Of a stretch of DNA of 64,000 nucleotides, positions 1 through 9,653 are shown piece after piece. Positions within the stretch are counted from its first letter, which is position 1. Each line of letters starts with the position of its first letter. The notes beneath the pieces are model-generated. The model did not search any database, had not been told where the DNA came from, and saw only the letters and a list, made by a program, of their open reading frames with translations. Both the position numbers and the translations under genes were made by a program. This DNA comes from Flagellimonas oceani. GTDB taxonomy: Bacteria; Bacteroidota; Bacteroidia; Flavobacteriales; Flavobacteriaceae. Where the stretch lies: assembly GCF_011068285.1 (NCBI RefSeq), contig NZ_CP049616.1:3244001-3308000 (forward strand), written 5' to 3'.

Positions 1-389
1 ACAATGCCATTATAAACATTGGGAACATTAAAAAGGACTTGGACTATTTAATGCAAAAGACCAAGGGCAATCCCGAAATCCAGAAAATGGCCAAGGATTT
101 TGAAAAGGAACTTTCCGTTATCGAGAACAACATCCACATGACGAAAAACCAAAGTAGGCAGGATCCTTTGAACTATGGTATCCGAATAAATAATAGGATG
201 GCATTTTTAATGGTAGACTCGCAACGCGGAGATCAAAAACCCACCCAACAGGCCCAAGAGTTTTTTGTAGAACTCACCAAGGAATTGGACAAAGAGATCA
301 ATGATCTAAATTCTCTGGTTGAGAAGCAAGCCAACATGATCAACCAAAAAGTGGAGCAAAACCAGATTAAATTGATCTCCACGCAGTAA
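1..389 (+). CDS. C-terminal end of a VPS10/sortilin-type beta-propeller protein (partial)
   Basis: The frame is open from the first bases of the window, so this is the last ~128 residues of a longer gene; the TTG at 39 is not a convincing start. The tail is helical and charged, with the segment KPTQQAQEFFVELTKELD followed by a probable coiled coil. That layout (a short 'DPLNYGIRINNRMA' core, 'PTQQA', then a helical end) is what I know from the C-terminus of secreted VPS10/BNR glycosyl-hydrolase-like proteins of Bacteroidota. The propeller itself is outside the window, so the family call rests on the tail only. A strong terminator follows. Confidence 0.6.
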   Translation, partial: NAIINIGNIKKDLDYLMQKTKGNPEIQKMAKDFEKELSVIENNIHMTKNQSRQDPLNYGIRINNRMAFLMVDSQRGDQKPTQQAQEFFVELTKELDKEINDLNSLVEKQANMINQKVEQNQIKLISTQ

Positions 390-410
390 AACGGATGGTT
401 TAAAAATAGA

Positions 411-437
411 AGCGCCCTCAAAAAAGGGCGCTTTTTT
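411..437. terminator. Bidirectional rho-independent terminator
   Basis: AGCGCCCT (411-418) pairs perfectly with AGGGCGCT (425-432) across a six-base loop. A T-run follows on the plus strand and an A-rich stretch precedes it, so it can end both the plus-strand gene before it and the minus-strand LVIVD gene, whose out-of-frame tail stops at 440. Confidence 0.85.
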
Positions 438-439
438 AT

Positions 440-575
440 TTAATCAAGACCTATCTGACTCATTAATTTTATTCCATCATTCTGATACTCATATTGGTAG
501 AGTATGCCATCACCGACCATGATCAGATGATTTTCCATAGGAATCACATCATAGGTGGACGATGTCTTCAAAATG
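440..575 (-). other. Out-of-frame C-terminal remnant of the LVIVD protein
   Basis: On the minus strand, downstream of the stop of the 549-1694 gene, another frame reads KTSSTYDVIPMENHLIMVGD and continues to a TAA at 440-442 just before the terminator. A TYDVIP...GLYQY-type ending is the usual C-terminus of LVIVD-repeat proteins. Removing one base near 568-574 joins it as HF-KTSS-TYDVIP. Either the gene carries a one-base insertion or the assembly does. Confidence 0.75.
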
Positions 576-1694
576 GTTCAGTTCAATTAAATCATTTATA
601 TCGGTCTTATCATAAACCTTTAGGCCCGATTCCCCATCGCAGATAAATATTTTTTCATCCTTGATTCCCAAACCATAAGGTCCGTCCATCGGGTAGGAAA
701 TGGCCAACTCCGGGTTTTCAATATCTGAAATATCCACAATGAACAAGCCGCTCTCGGTAGCACCGCACATATTTCCGCCCCTTAAGGTTACGTAGGCATA
801 ATCACCATCTACCACAACAGGGTCGCAGGCCGTGCCATGTTCAAATTCCGAGACCAATGTAGGCGTGGCAGGAGATGAAATATCATAAATGTACATACCC
901 CTCATGCTGCCCAAAAACAGATAATTGTCGCGATTAAAAATGGTCTCAATATCAAAACCTGCATAAACATCATCCAAAACCTGTGGATTGTCCAAATCAG
1001 AAATGTTAAAGATGTTGATGTTGTGACTATCTACAGCGTACAAATAATCTTCCACAATTTTGAACCTTGCCAACGAACCGCCCTGACCAGTTCCCCCACT
1101 GGCATCGTTCGCTGCTTCGGCAAAAGCAATCCCAAAATCCCCGAAACGTGATTGGTACTGTTCCGATGTCAATCGCTCTGAAACCATTTCCCATCCGATC
1201 AAAATTTCCTCATCATTGTAACCGTAGTCGCCATAATCCACCAAATCGGCCTCAAATGGAGCGGCCACATAGCTTTGCAGTACATCTTCCAATCTATTTA
1301 CTATGGTGATGTTCTCCAGGTCGGAAATATCCAGCACCACCAAATCCATTAAACTGTCGGCAAATAGATAATCGTTCTTGACGGAAATATCCACATTCCC
1401 GGGAATCTGAATAAAGGCCACCTTAACGGGTTGGTTCGGATTGCTATTGTCTATGACATGCACCCCTTTATACTTATCATTGATGAAGATATAATCTTGA
1501 TACGTATAAACTTTGCCCGATTCCTCTACGGGGCGAGGAGCGATAATATCAACACTGTTGGCAAACTCGGCCCGGCTCATTGTCAAAGGACGGGCCACTA
1601 AATATTCCTCAAATTTGCCGTTGGCATCATCATCGGAGCAAGAGGTGAACAACAAAAAATTGATGCATAAAAGTAAGAGGACCTTGGTTTTCAT
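549..1694 (-). CDS. LVIVD-repeat surface lipoprotein, probably frameshifted near its 3' end
   Basis: The 381-residue product starts with a lipoprotein signal (hydrophobic stretch then FTSC, modified Cys about residue 19). It then carries repeated beta-propeller-like units of the type 'VVLDISDLENI', 'IFNISDLDNPQV', 'MYIYDISSPATP' and 'LFIVDISDIENPEL', the LVIVD repeat. Such proteins are cell-surface lipoproteins of unknown ligand. The frame ends abruptly with 'DIVHL', and the expected family C-terminus continues in another frame down to 440, so one indel near 568-574 is likely. The N-terminal ~370 residues look intact. It converges on the VPS10-type gene. Confidence 0.8.
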   Translation of the reverse strand: MKTKVLLLLCINFLLFTSCSDDDANGKFEEYLVARPLTMSRAEFANSVDIIAPRPVEESGKVYTYQDYIFINDKYKGVHVIDNSNPNQPVKVAFIQIPGNVDISVKNDYLFADSLMDLVVLDISDLENITIVNRLEDVLQSYVAAPFEADLVDYGDYGYNDEEILIGWEMVSERLTSEQYQSRFGDFGIAFAEAANDASGGTGQGGSLARFKIVEDYLYAVDSHNINIFNISDLDNPQVLDDVYAGFDIETIFNRDNYLFLGSMRGMYIYDISSPATPTLVSEFEHGTACDPVVVDGDYAYVTLRGGNMCGATESGLFIVDISDIENPELAISYPMDGPYGLGIKDEKIFICDGESGLKVYDKTDINDLIELNHFEDIVHL

Positions 1695-1761
1695 AGCGGT
1701 TTGTGTTTTACTTACCTAGATGCAAACCAAGGCATTACGTTGCGCGGTTACGCAAAAAAAA

Positions 1762-2490
1762 TTATACATCCATCGAAATGCCCACGGTATCTTTATGAAT
1801 AAAGTAAATTGGTATTTTACTGAACATGGCCGTGAACAATATCCCGACCAAGCACAGGATCGCTCCAAGTTGACCGACCAATCCGGCCACAACTATTAAA
1901 AGAAAAATCATCAACCAGTTTTTGTTGCCAAGGGCAAATCCAGCTTTCACGATTTCCAAAGCGGTAAGTTCCTTGTCAAAAGCAAAAAATGCGGGAAACA
2001 AGGACATGGGCACCATTAAATAGATGATTCCCAAACCACAGGCCAAAACACCCAAAAAGGTAAGACCTACCATGATCAAGGAAAGAACCAAGGCCTTTGC
2101 CAAATAATCCTTTTTAAAATAATAAAAGTAGTCGTCCTTCCCGGATTCGTTCAGGTCATATTTTCTACAAATCCGTAAAAAAGCAGCGTTCAAACAAATG
2201 GCCACCGTCATTACCCCGATCATAAAAATTGGCATTATCAAAATCATCAATCCCCCTATAGCCGGTGGCATTTCCTGTTGGTCGAACACATCGGGGTCGC
2301 TAATGCCCATGGCAATCATCGGCAAGTAAATCAAGAGATATAAAGGGAGTATCCCTGCAAATGTCAAAACAAGTGTGATAAAACCTTGCAACCATACCTT
2401 TTTAAAGAGCTCAAAAGAGTCATTAAAAACAGACCCGAACTCTATAGGTGCACTTTGTTTGATTCTTTCGGACAGGTTAGTGAAATTCAT
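1762..2490 (-). CDS. Polytopic inner-membrane protein of unknown function
   Basis: I chose the ATG at 2490 (MNFTNLSERIKQ, 242 aa); an upstream extension would run into the divergent miaB promoter region. About five or six hydrophobic segments are visible, beginning with the stretch around 'LTFAGILPLYLLIYLP' and ending with 'GILFTAMFSKIPIYFI', separated by short charged loops. It resembles the flavobacterial membrane proteins often mislabelled beta-carotene monooxygenase and DUF4013-like proteins, but no catalytic motif is visible. It is divergent from miaB. Confidence 0.75.
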   Translation of the reverse strand: MNFTNLSERIKQSAPIEFGSVFNDSFELFKKVWLQGFITLVLTFAGILPLYLLIYLPMIAMGISDPDVFDQQEMPPAIGGLMILIMPIFMIGVMTVAICLNAAFLRICRKYDLNESGKDDYFYYFKKDYLAKALVLSLIMVGLTFLGVLACGLGIIYLMVPMSLFPAFFAFDKELTALEIVKAGFALGNKNWLMIFLLIVVAGLVGQLGAILCLVGILFTAMFSKIPIYFIHKDTVGISMDV

Positions 2491-2572
2491 TATAATAGTT
2501 TGAGTTATATTTTGGTTTGAAGGTAATACTAACAGGGGATATCGCAATATATTATTAAAAAATACTGCCAAA

Positions 2573-2604
2573 TTGTCACTAAACTGTAATAAGCATTATC
2601 TTTG
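2573..2604 (+). promoter_or_regulatory. Bacteroidota-type promoter of miaB
   Basis: TTG at 2573-2575 and TATCTTTG at 2597-2604 (consensus TAnnTTTG) with 21 bp between them. The miaB ATG lies 19 bp downstream. The TTG inside the -7 element is therefore not the translation start. Confidence 0.7.
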
Positions 2605-2622
2605 CACCCCATTGAAACATTT

Positions 2623-4086
2623 ATGATAGAGGAAAATAGCGTGGAAAAGATAATAGACGAAAGCCAACAGGGAAGCACCCTATCGCTGGAAAGCAACGAA
2701 AAGAACGGCCGAAAGCTCTACATAGAAAGCTACGGTTGCCAAATGAACTTTTCGGATAGCGAAATCGTTGCATCGATTTTGGCAAAAGAGGGTTTCAATA
2801 CCACCCAGGACCTGAACGATGCAGATTTGGTTTTGGTGAACACCTGTTCCATTCGGGAAAAGGCCGAACAAACGGTGCGCAAACGTTTGGAAAAGTTCAA
2901 TGCCGTAAAGCGAACCAAGCCCAACATGAAAGTAGGTGTTCTGGGGTGCATGGCCGAACGTTTGAAAAGCAAGTTCCTGGAAGAAGAGAAAATCGTGGAC
3001 ATGGTCGTAGGACCCGATGCCTACAAGGACCTGCCCAACCTTATCCAAGAAATTGACGAAGGTAGGAACGCCGTGAACGTTATTCTCTCCAAAGATGAAA
3101 CCTATGGCGATGTGGCCCCCGTTCGATTGAACACCAACGGAGTCTCCGCATTTGTCTCCATTACCCGAGGCTGCGACAATATGTGCACGTTCTGCGTGGT
3201 TCCATTTACAAGAGGAAGGGAACGTAGCCGCGACCCACAATCCATTTTGGAAGAAGTGAACGATTTATGGGAAAGAGGCTTCAAAGAAATCACCTTATTG
3301 GGACAGAATGTGGACAGTTACCTTTGGTACGGTGGCGGATTGAAAAAGGATTTTGACAAAGCTTCGGACATGCAAAAAGCAACTTCCGTGAACTTTGCCG
3401 GACTGTTGGAACTGGTAGCACAGGCACAGCCAAAAATGCGCATCCGTTTCTCCACATCCAACCCCCAGGATATGACCTTGGACGTCATCGAGGCCATGGC
3501 CAAGTACAGAAATATTTGCAAGTACATTCACCTGCCCGTACAAAGCGGAAGCAACCGTATTTTAAAGGCAATGAACCGTTTGCACACCCGTGAGGAATAT
3601 TTTGAATTGATCGATAACATCAAAAAAATAATTCCCGATTGTGCCATCAGTCAGGATATGATAACCGGCTTCCCTACGGAAACCGAAGAAGACCATCAGG
3701 ATACCCTAAGTTTGATGGAATATGTGAAGTACGATTTTGGATTCATGTTTGCCTATTCCGAACGTCCCGGCACATTGGCAGAGCGTAAAATGGATGACGA
3801 CGTTCCCGAAGCGATCAAAAAAAGGAGGCTGACAGAAATCATCGACCTACAGCAAAAACACAGTCATTACCGTACACAACAACATGTCGGAAAAACGGAG
3901 GAAATCTTGATTGAGGGAACATCCAAAAAATCGGACGCCCATTGGATGGGACGAAATTCACAGAACACAGTAGCCGTTTTCCCCAAAGAACACTACAAAG
4001 TGGGCGATTTTGTCAATGTAAAAATCAACGAATGCACCTCGGCCACCCTTATCGGAGAAGCAGTCGGGTATTCAGAAAACAATTAG
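2623..4086 (+). CDS. miaB: tRNA-2-methylthio-N6-dimethylallyladenosine synthase MiaB
   Basis: A radical-SAM methylthiotransferase that adds the 2-methylthio group to i6A37 of tRNAs reading UNN codons. The 487-aa length is normal. The N-terminal UPF0004 domain has its three cluster cysteines ([30 protein letters not shown]). The radical-SAM CxxxCxxC is in [18 protein letters not shown] near residue 190, and a C-terminal TRAM domain follows. The start at 2623 is set by the promoter just upstream. It is the first gene of a run continuing into the sigma54-type regulator and lptE. Confidence 0.97.
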   Translation: MIEENSVEKIIDESQQGSTLSLESNEKNGRKLYIESYGCQMNFSDSEIVASILAKEGFNTTQDLNDADLVLVNTCSIREKAEQTVRKRLEKFNAVKRTKPNMKVGVLGCMAERLKSKFLEEEKIVDMVVGPDAYKDLPNLIQEIDEGRNAVNVILSKDETYGDVAPVRLNTNGVSAFVSITRGCDNMCTFCVVPFTRGRERSRDPQSILEEVNDLWERGFKEITLLGQNVDSYLWYGGGLKKDFDKASDMQKATSVNFAGLLELVAQAQPKMRIRFSTSNPQDMTLDVIEAMAKYRNICKYIHLPVQSGSNRILKAMNRLHTREEYFELIDNIKKIIPDCAISQDMITGFPTETEEDHQDTLSLMEYVKYDFGFMFAYSERPGTLAERKMDDDVPEAIKKRRLTEIIDLQQKHSHYRTQQHVGKTEEILIEGTSKKSDAHWMGRNSQNTVAVFPKEHYKVGDFVNVKINECTSATLIGEAVGYSENN

Positions 4087-4095
4087 TAATCTTTT

Positions 4096-4159
4096 GCATT
4101 GTGTTCGGATGCCGAAGCACAATGCCGAATTAAAAAAAGATTCCTGTATTCGCAGGAAT
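4096..4159. repeat. Double-hairpin, REP-like element in the miaB-regulator gap
   Basis: The first hairpin pairs GCATTGTGTTCGG (4096-4108) with CCGAAGCACAATGC (4112-4125): 13 pairs, one bulged G and a three-base loop. The second pairs ATTCCTG (4140-4146) with CAGGAAT (4153-4159) and ends 8 bp before the next ATG. TTCCTG...TTCGCAGGAAT resembles dispersed palindromes common between bacterial genes. Neither hairpin has a T-run, so this is not a terminator. Confidence 0.6.
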
Positions 4160-4167
4160 AACAATAT

Positions 4168-5448
4168 ATGGAAAGTGTACAATCCATAAAACAACGGTTC
4201 GAGCTTATCGGAAACGATGTAAAGCTCAACCGGGCAATAGAAAAAGCGATTCAGGTAGCCCCCACCGATATTTCGGTATTGGTGACGGGAGAAAGTGGTG
4301 TGGGAAAGGAATCCATCCCAAAGATCATCCACTCGCTCTCGCACCGAAAACATGCCAAATACATTGCGGTAAACTGCGGTGCCATTCCCGAGGGAACCAT
4401 AGACAGTGAATTGTTCGGGCACGAAAAAGGTGCCTTTACAGGTGCCACACAGACCAGAAGCGGTTACTTTGAGGTTGCCGATGGCGGGACCATCTTCTTG
4501 GACGAGGTAGGGGAACTTCCGTTGACCACACAAGTACGTTTGCTAAGGGTACTCGAAAATGGAGAATTCCTAAAAGTTGGGTCATCCCAAGTACAAAAAA
4601 CCAATGTTCGGATCGTGGCCGCTACCAATGTGAACATGTTCGAGGCCATTGAAAAAGAAAAATTTCGTGAAGACCTTTATTACCGTTTGAGCACGGTCGA
4701 AATCAATTTGCCCCCGCTCCGCGATAGAAGGGACGATATCCATCTGCTGTTCAGAAAGTTTGCTTCGGATTTTGGTCAGAAGTACAAAATGCCCACCATT
4801 CGGTTGGAGGACGATGCGGTAAACCTGTTGTTGAAATACCGTTGGCCCGGAAATATCCGTCAGCTAAGAAACATAGCGGAACAAGTATCTGTTCTGGAAG
4901 AAAATAGGAACATCACCGCTTCAACGTTGAACAGCTACCTTCCCAATTCCACCGGTTCCAATTTACCTGCCGTTGTGGGCCAGTCCAAAAAAGAAGGGGA
5001 TTTTAGCAACGAGCGGGAGATTTTGTACAAAGTGCTCTTTGATATGAAAGGAGACCTGAACGACCTCAAAAAACTCACTTTGGAACTGTTGAAGGACAAT
5101 GATTCCAATAAAGTGCAACGGGAAAACGAAGGACTGATCCGTAAAATTTATGGCAATCAAGAGCAAGAAGAAGAAATAGAGCACGAAGAAACACCTGCCG
5201 AATTGCTGCATTTGCCAGAACCAGTTTTGGAACCAACACCTCCGGCCCCGTCCCAGTTGCCCCCGGAAGATAGATATCATTTCGCAGAAGAAATCGAAGA
5301 AGAAGAAACCCTATCTTTACAGGAAAAGGAAATCGAATTGATCAAAAAATCGTTGGAGCGCAACAAAGGAAAACGCAAAGCGGCAGCAGCCGAACTCGGT
5401 ATTTCGGAAAGAACGCTCTACAGAAAAATAAAGCAGTACGATCTTTAA
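4168..5448 (+). CDS. Sigma54-interacting AAA+ transcription activator without receiver domain
   Basis: This 426-aa protein starts directly with an AAA+ domain. Walker A is GESGVGKE near residue 43, the sigma54 contact loop is GAFTGA, Walker B is GGTIFLDEVGELP, and the arginine-finger region lies in FREDLYYRLS. An acidic, Pro-rich linker follows, then a Fis-type helix-turn-helix at the C-terminus (RKAAAAELGISERTLYRKI). No response-regulator, GAF or PAS input domain is present, so its activity must be set by expression, by partners or by the linker. In Bacteroidota it sits reproducibly beside lptE and secG, hinting at envelope control; targets are unknown. Confidence 0.9.
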   Translation: MESVQSIKQRFELIGNDVKLNRAIEKAIQVAPTDISVLVTGESGVGKESIPKIIHSLSHRKHAKYIAVNCGAIPEGTIDSELFGHEKGAFTGATQTRSGYFEVADGGTIFLDEVGELPLTTQVRLLRVLENGEFLKVGSSQVQKTNVRIVAATNVNMFEAIEKEKFREDLYYRLSTVEINLPPLRDRRDDIHLLFRKFASDFGQKYKMPTIRLEDDAVNLLLKYRWPGNIRQLRNIAEQVSVLEENRNITASTLNSYLPNSTGSNLPAVVGQSKKEGDFSNEREILYKVLFDMKGDLNDLKKLTLELLKDNDSNKVQRENEGLIRKIYGNQEQEEEIEHEETPAELLHLPEPVLEPTPPAPSQLPPEDRYHFAEEIEEEETLSLQEKEIELIKKSLERNKGKRKAAAAELGISERTLYRKIKQYDL

Positions 5449-5475
5449 TTTATACATAAACGCTTGATGACAATA

Positions 5476-5994
5476 ATGAAAAAAAATAGGACAAAGATCG
5501 GATTGCTGGGGATAGCACTCTTTCTACAAAGTTGTGGAGCCTATAACTTTTCCGGCGCCGATATCGGTACCGCACAAAGTTTTCAGGTCAATTTTTTCCA
5601 GAACTATGCCGATCAAACGCCGGGCTCGGTAATTGTACCGGGGTTGGGTAGGGATTTTACCTTGGCGCTCCAGGATATGATCAACAACCTTACCAGCCTT
5701 TCCCTTACTGGAAGCAACGGTGATCTGGTGTACGAAGGCGAAATTGTAGAATACAAAGTGATTCCCATGACGGCCACTGCCGACCAACGTACAGCACAAA
5801 ACCGACTTACGATAAGCGTAAATGTTAGGTTCTTTAATACAACAAAAGAGGATTCCGATTTTGAAAAACGGTTTTCCTTCTTTTACGATTTTGATGCCGC
5901 CGCCCCTCTACCATCTGTACAGGCCGCTGCGCACGAGGAAATTTTTGAACGACTTACCCAGGACATTTTTAATGCCTCCTTGGGGAACTGGTAA
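5476..5994 (+). CDS. lptE: LPS assembly lipoprotein LptE (LptE/RlpB family)
   Basis: Lipoprotein with signal ending FLQSC, so Cys about residue 20 is lipidated; LptE plugs the LptD barrel that inserts LPS into the outer membrane. The family pattern is visible: 'GAYNFSGADIG', a PGSVIVPGLGRDFTLALQD segment, and VYEGEIVEYKVIPM. It is 172 aa from the ATG at 5476. An ATG at 5467 and a TTG at 5464 are also in frame, so the exact start is uncertain. It lies 27 bp after the AAA+ regulator and 6 bp before the next gene, consistent with one operon. Confidence 0.88.
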   Translation: MKKNRTKIGLLGIALFLQSCGAYNFSGADIGTAQSFQVNFFQNYADQTPGSVIVPGLGRDFTLALQDMINNLTSLSLTGSNGDLVYEGEIVEYKVIPMTATADQRTAQNRLTISVNVRFFNTTKEDSDFEKRFSFFYDFDAAAPLPSVQAAAHEEIFERLTQDIFNASLGNW

Positions 5995-6000
5995 TAATTT

Positions 6001-6918
6001 ATGAACGTTTCAGATTTTATACATATTCTACAAAACTCAAATACCATTCTGTCTCCCAAACAAACGAGGGAGCTGGAGGATATTATTGAGGAATACCCCT
6101 ATTTTCAGGCTGCACGTGCCTTGCATTTAAAGGGACTAAAAAATCTGGACAGCTATAAATACAACAACGCCTTAAAAGTGACCGCCGCACACACCGCGGA
6201 CAGGGACGTACTTTTCGATTACATCACCTCCAAAGAGTTTGTTCAGAACAATATTGCGGACGCTATTGCCGGTAGGGGCTCCAAGCTCGAGGACCAAGAA
6301 GCTGTTTCGGAAGAGATCAAGCCCAATCCAAATACGGCAAGCATGCTCACCGAATCCAATGAGCCCGCCCTGCCCCAAAATTTGACCGATGCCGAGCAGA
6401 TTTTAAACCCAAAACTTTTTGAATCCAAGGTCCCTCAAAAAGAAGCCGATAAAATTGAAGAGCCCAAAAACCGACCGGATGGCAATTTAAACTTGGGCAA
6501 ACCCATTCCGTTCACAAAAAAAGAAAAACACTCCTTTACCGAGTGGCTCCAGTTGACAACCGCCCACGATGAAACCGTTGAGCAGCAAGATACGGTCAAT
6601 GAGAATCGGGACGAAGATGTACTGGATGAATTGGAGCGGAAGAAGAAATTTGACCTCTTGGACAAGTTCATCGAGAACAACCCCAAGATAGTTCCAAAGG
6701 AATCCAACCCAAAAATCAATATAAAAGAGTCGACAAAAATCGACAAAAATGAATTGATGACGGAGACTTTGGCCAAGGTTTATTTGGAACAGAAAAAGTA
6801 TAAAAAAGCCATACAAGCGTTTAAAATATTGAGTTTGAAATATCCAGAAAAAAGTGGTTTCTTTGCAGATCAAATTCAGGCGGTGAAGAAGCTGCAGAAA
6901 GAAAAAGATAAGAAATGA
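6001..6918 (+). CDS. TPR-like protein between lptE and secG
   Basis: A 305-aa cytoplasmic protein without a signal peptide. The N-terminal ~80 residues are helical (EEYPYFQAARALHLKGL), the middle is Glu/Asn/Pro-rich low complexity, and the C-terminus has one TPR-like unit (ETLAKVYLEQKKYKKAIQAF). It is a regular neighbour of lptE and secG in Flavobacteriia. No enzymatic motif is visible, so a scaffold role is the most that can be inferred. Its stop overlaps the secG start (ATGA), indicating translational coupling. Confidence 0.85.
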   Translation: MNVSDFIHILQNSNTILSPKQTRELEDIIEEYPYFQAARALHLKGLKNLDSYKYNNALKVTAAHTADRDVLFDYITSKEFVQNNIADAIAGRGSKLEDQEAVSEEIKPNPNTASMLTESNEPALPQNLTDAEQILNPKLFESKVPQKEADKIEEPKNRPDGNLNLGKPIPFTKKEKHSFTEWLQLTTAHDETVEQQDTVNENRDEDVLDELERKKKFDLLDKFIENNPKIVPKESNPKINIKESTKIDKNELMTETLAKVYLEQKKYKKAIQAFKILSLKYPEKSGFFADQIQAVKKLQKEKDKK

Positions 6919-7277
6919 GCACGTTTACAATTTTTTTGGTACTGATCATTATCGTGTGCCTTTTGTTGGTCTTGGTCATTATGGTCCAGAATCCTAAAGG
7001 AGGTGGATTGTCCTCTTCCTTCGGAGGAAGTGGCAACCAAGTTGTTGGTGGTGTAAAGAAAACCGGGGACTTTTTGGATAAGAGTACTTGGACCCTTGCC
7101 ACCTTATTGATTGTTTTGATATTGCTTTCCAATGTTTCACTTAAAGGAAACTACAGTCAAGCAGATTCCAAAATACTCCAAGGCGACGATACCGAAATAC
7201 CAGAAACGGTTCCAGAGGAAGTACCAGAGCAACTTCCACCGGCCAACACTACAAGTCCAGTAGACACTATTGGATAA
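6915..7277 (+). CDS. secG: Preprotein translocase subunit SecG
   Basis: 120 aa with two membrane segments (FLVLIIIVCLLLVLVIMVQ and ATLLIVLILLSNVSL) flanking the conserved MVQNPKGGGLSSSFGG loop. That is the SecG layout, the small accessory subunit of the SecYEG channel. The C-terminal tail after residue ~90 is acidic and Pro-rich, longer than in E. coli but usual in Bacteroidota. Its ATG overlaps the preceding stop; a terminator follows, so this closes the miaB-lptE run. Confidence 0.95.
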   Translation: MSTFTIFLVLIIIVCLLLVLVIMVQNPKGGGLSSSFGGSGNQVVGGVKKTGDFLDKSTWTLATLLIVLILLSNVSLKGNYSQADSKILQGDDTEIPETVPEEVPEQLPPANTTSPVDTIG

Positions 7278-7297
7278 TACGAAGTGACAAAGCATAG

Positions 7298-7338
7298 AAA
7301 AATGCCAGTTTGAAATGACAAGCTGGCATTTTTGTTTT
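7298..7338 (+). terminator. Rho-independent terminator after secG
   Basis: AAAAATGCCAG (7298-7308) pairs with CTGGCATTTTT (7323-7333) over a 14-base loop and ends in a T-run. It separates the secG unit from groES. Confidence 0.8.
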
Positions 7339-7360
7339 ACAGAATGTCAGTTTTTGTGCA

Positions 7361-7388
7361 TTGGCACAATTTCTGTCACTTATCTTCA
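7361..7388 (+). promoter_or_regulatory. Probable groES promoter
   Basis: TTG at 7361-7363 and TATCTTCA at 7381-7388, 17 bp apart, close to TTG/TAnnTTTG with one mismatch in the downstream element. The groES ATG is 34 bp further on. No CIRCE inverted repeat (TTAGCACTC-N9-GAGTGCTAA) is present between secG and groES. Confidence 0.5.
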
Positions 7389-7422
7389 AGAATTTTTAAA
7401 ACAAACACCTAAAAATTAAAAT

Positions 7423-7701
7423 ATGGCTAAAATTAATATCAAACCATTGGCAGACAGGGTTTTGATCGAGCCGCTACAGGCCGAGACCAAAACTGCCTCC
7501 GGTATCATCATCCCGGACAACGCAAAAGAAAAACCGCAAAAAGGAACCGTTGTGGCCGTTGGACCTGGAACCAAGGACGAAAAAGTGACCGTTAAAGTAG
7601 GTGATACCGTTCTTTATGGAAAATATGCCGGTACCGAGCTTAAGTTCGATGGCACCGACTATTTGATGATGCGCGAAAGCGATATTTTGGCAATTGTATA
7701 A
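7423..7701 (+). CDS. groES: Co-chaperonin GroES
   Basis: 92 aa, the standard GroES length. It has the conserved start ([13 protein letters not shown]), the mobile-loop region ([19 protein letters not shown]) and the roof/wall motif [13 protein letters not shown]. The heptameric lid closes the GroEL cavity. It has its own promoter after the secG terminator and is followed 21 bp later by groEL, forming the usual two-gene operon. Confidence 0.98.
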   Translation: MAKINIKPLADRVLIEPLQAETKTASGIIIPDNAKEKPQKGTVVAVGPGTKDEKVTVKVGDTVLYGKYAGTELKFDGTDYLMMRESDILAIV

Positions 7702-7716
7702 CTAAAAATCAACTAG

Positions 7717-9357
<1,641 letters not shown>

Positions 9358-9386
9358 CAAACAATCTTATTCGGATTAAAAATAGG

Positions 9387-9418
9387 AACGCCCCGATTTG
9401 CATCGGGGCGTTTTCTTT
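9387..9418 (+). terminator. Rho-independent terminator after groEL
   Basis: AACGCCCCGAT (9387-9397) and ATCGGGGCGTT (9402-9412) form a perfect 11-bp stem with a four-base loop, followed by TTTCTTTTC. Confidence 0.9.
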
Positions 9419-9462
9419 TCTCTTAAGTTTGTAAGGCTCTCCGTGAGAACCAAGACCACAAG

Positions 9463-9558
9463 TTACTTCTTCTTACCAGTAGCTTGGGCAGTCTTCTTTG
9501 CAGCTGGTTTTACAGCTTTTGCAGGAGATGACTTTCCGTTTGACTTTGCTTGTTTCAT
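9463..9558 (-). CDS. 31-residue Lys/Ala-rich basic peptide
   Basis: ATG at 9556-9558 opens a 31-codon frame ending TAA at 9463-9465. The product begins MKQAKSNGKSSPAKA and ends in a run of Ala/Lys and GKKK, with about a third of residues lysine and no acidic residue. This composition is like histone-H1-type tails or DNA/RNA-coating peptides. It converges on groEL, from which it is separated by the terminator at 9387. Codon content is coherent and an AT-rich leader precedes it. Too short for a confident family; coding status is inferred. Confidence 0.5.
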   Translation of the reverse strand: MKQAKSNGKSSPAKAVKPAAKKTAQATGKKK

Positions 9559-9653
9559 CAGTCAATAAATTAAAAACTGAAGTAAATGTATTTCAGATTT
9601 GAATCCGTAGATTTTATTTGGCTAAAAATTAACTAAAATAAAAAACGTTCATC

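Noticed and set aside
7361..7377. TTGGCAC before groES as a sigma54 promoter, tempting because a sigma54 activator lies upstream
   Set aside because: The -12 part (TTGC) is absent; CTGTC is found instead. It fits a Bacteroidota TTG/TAnnTTTG promoter better.
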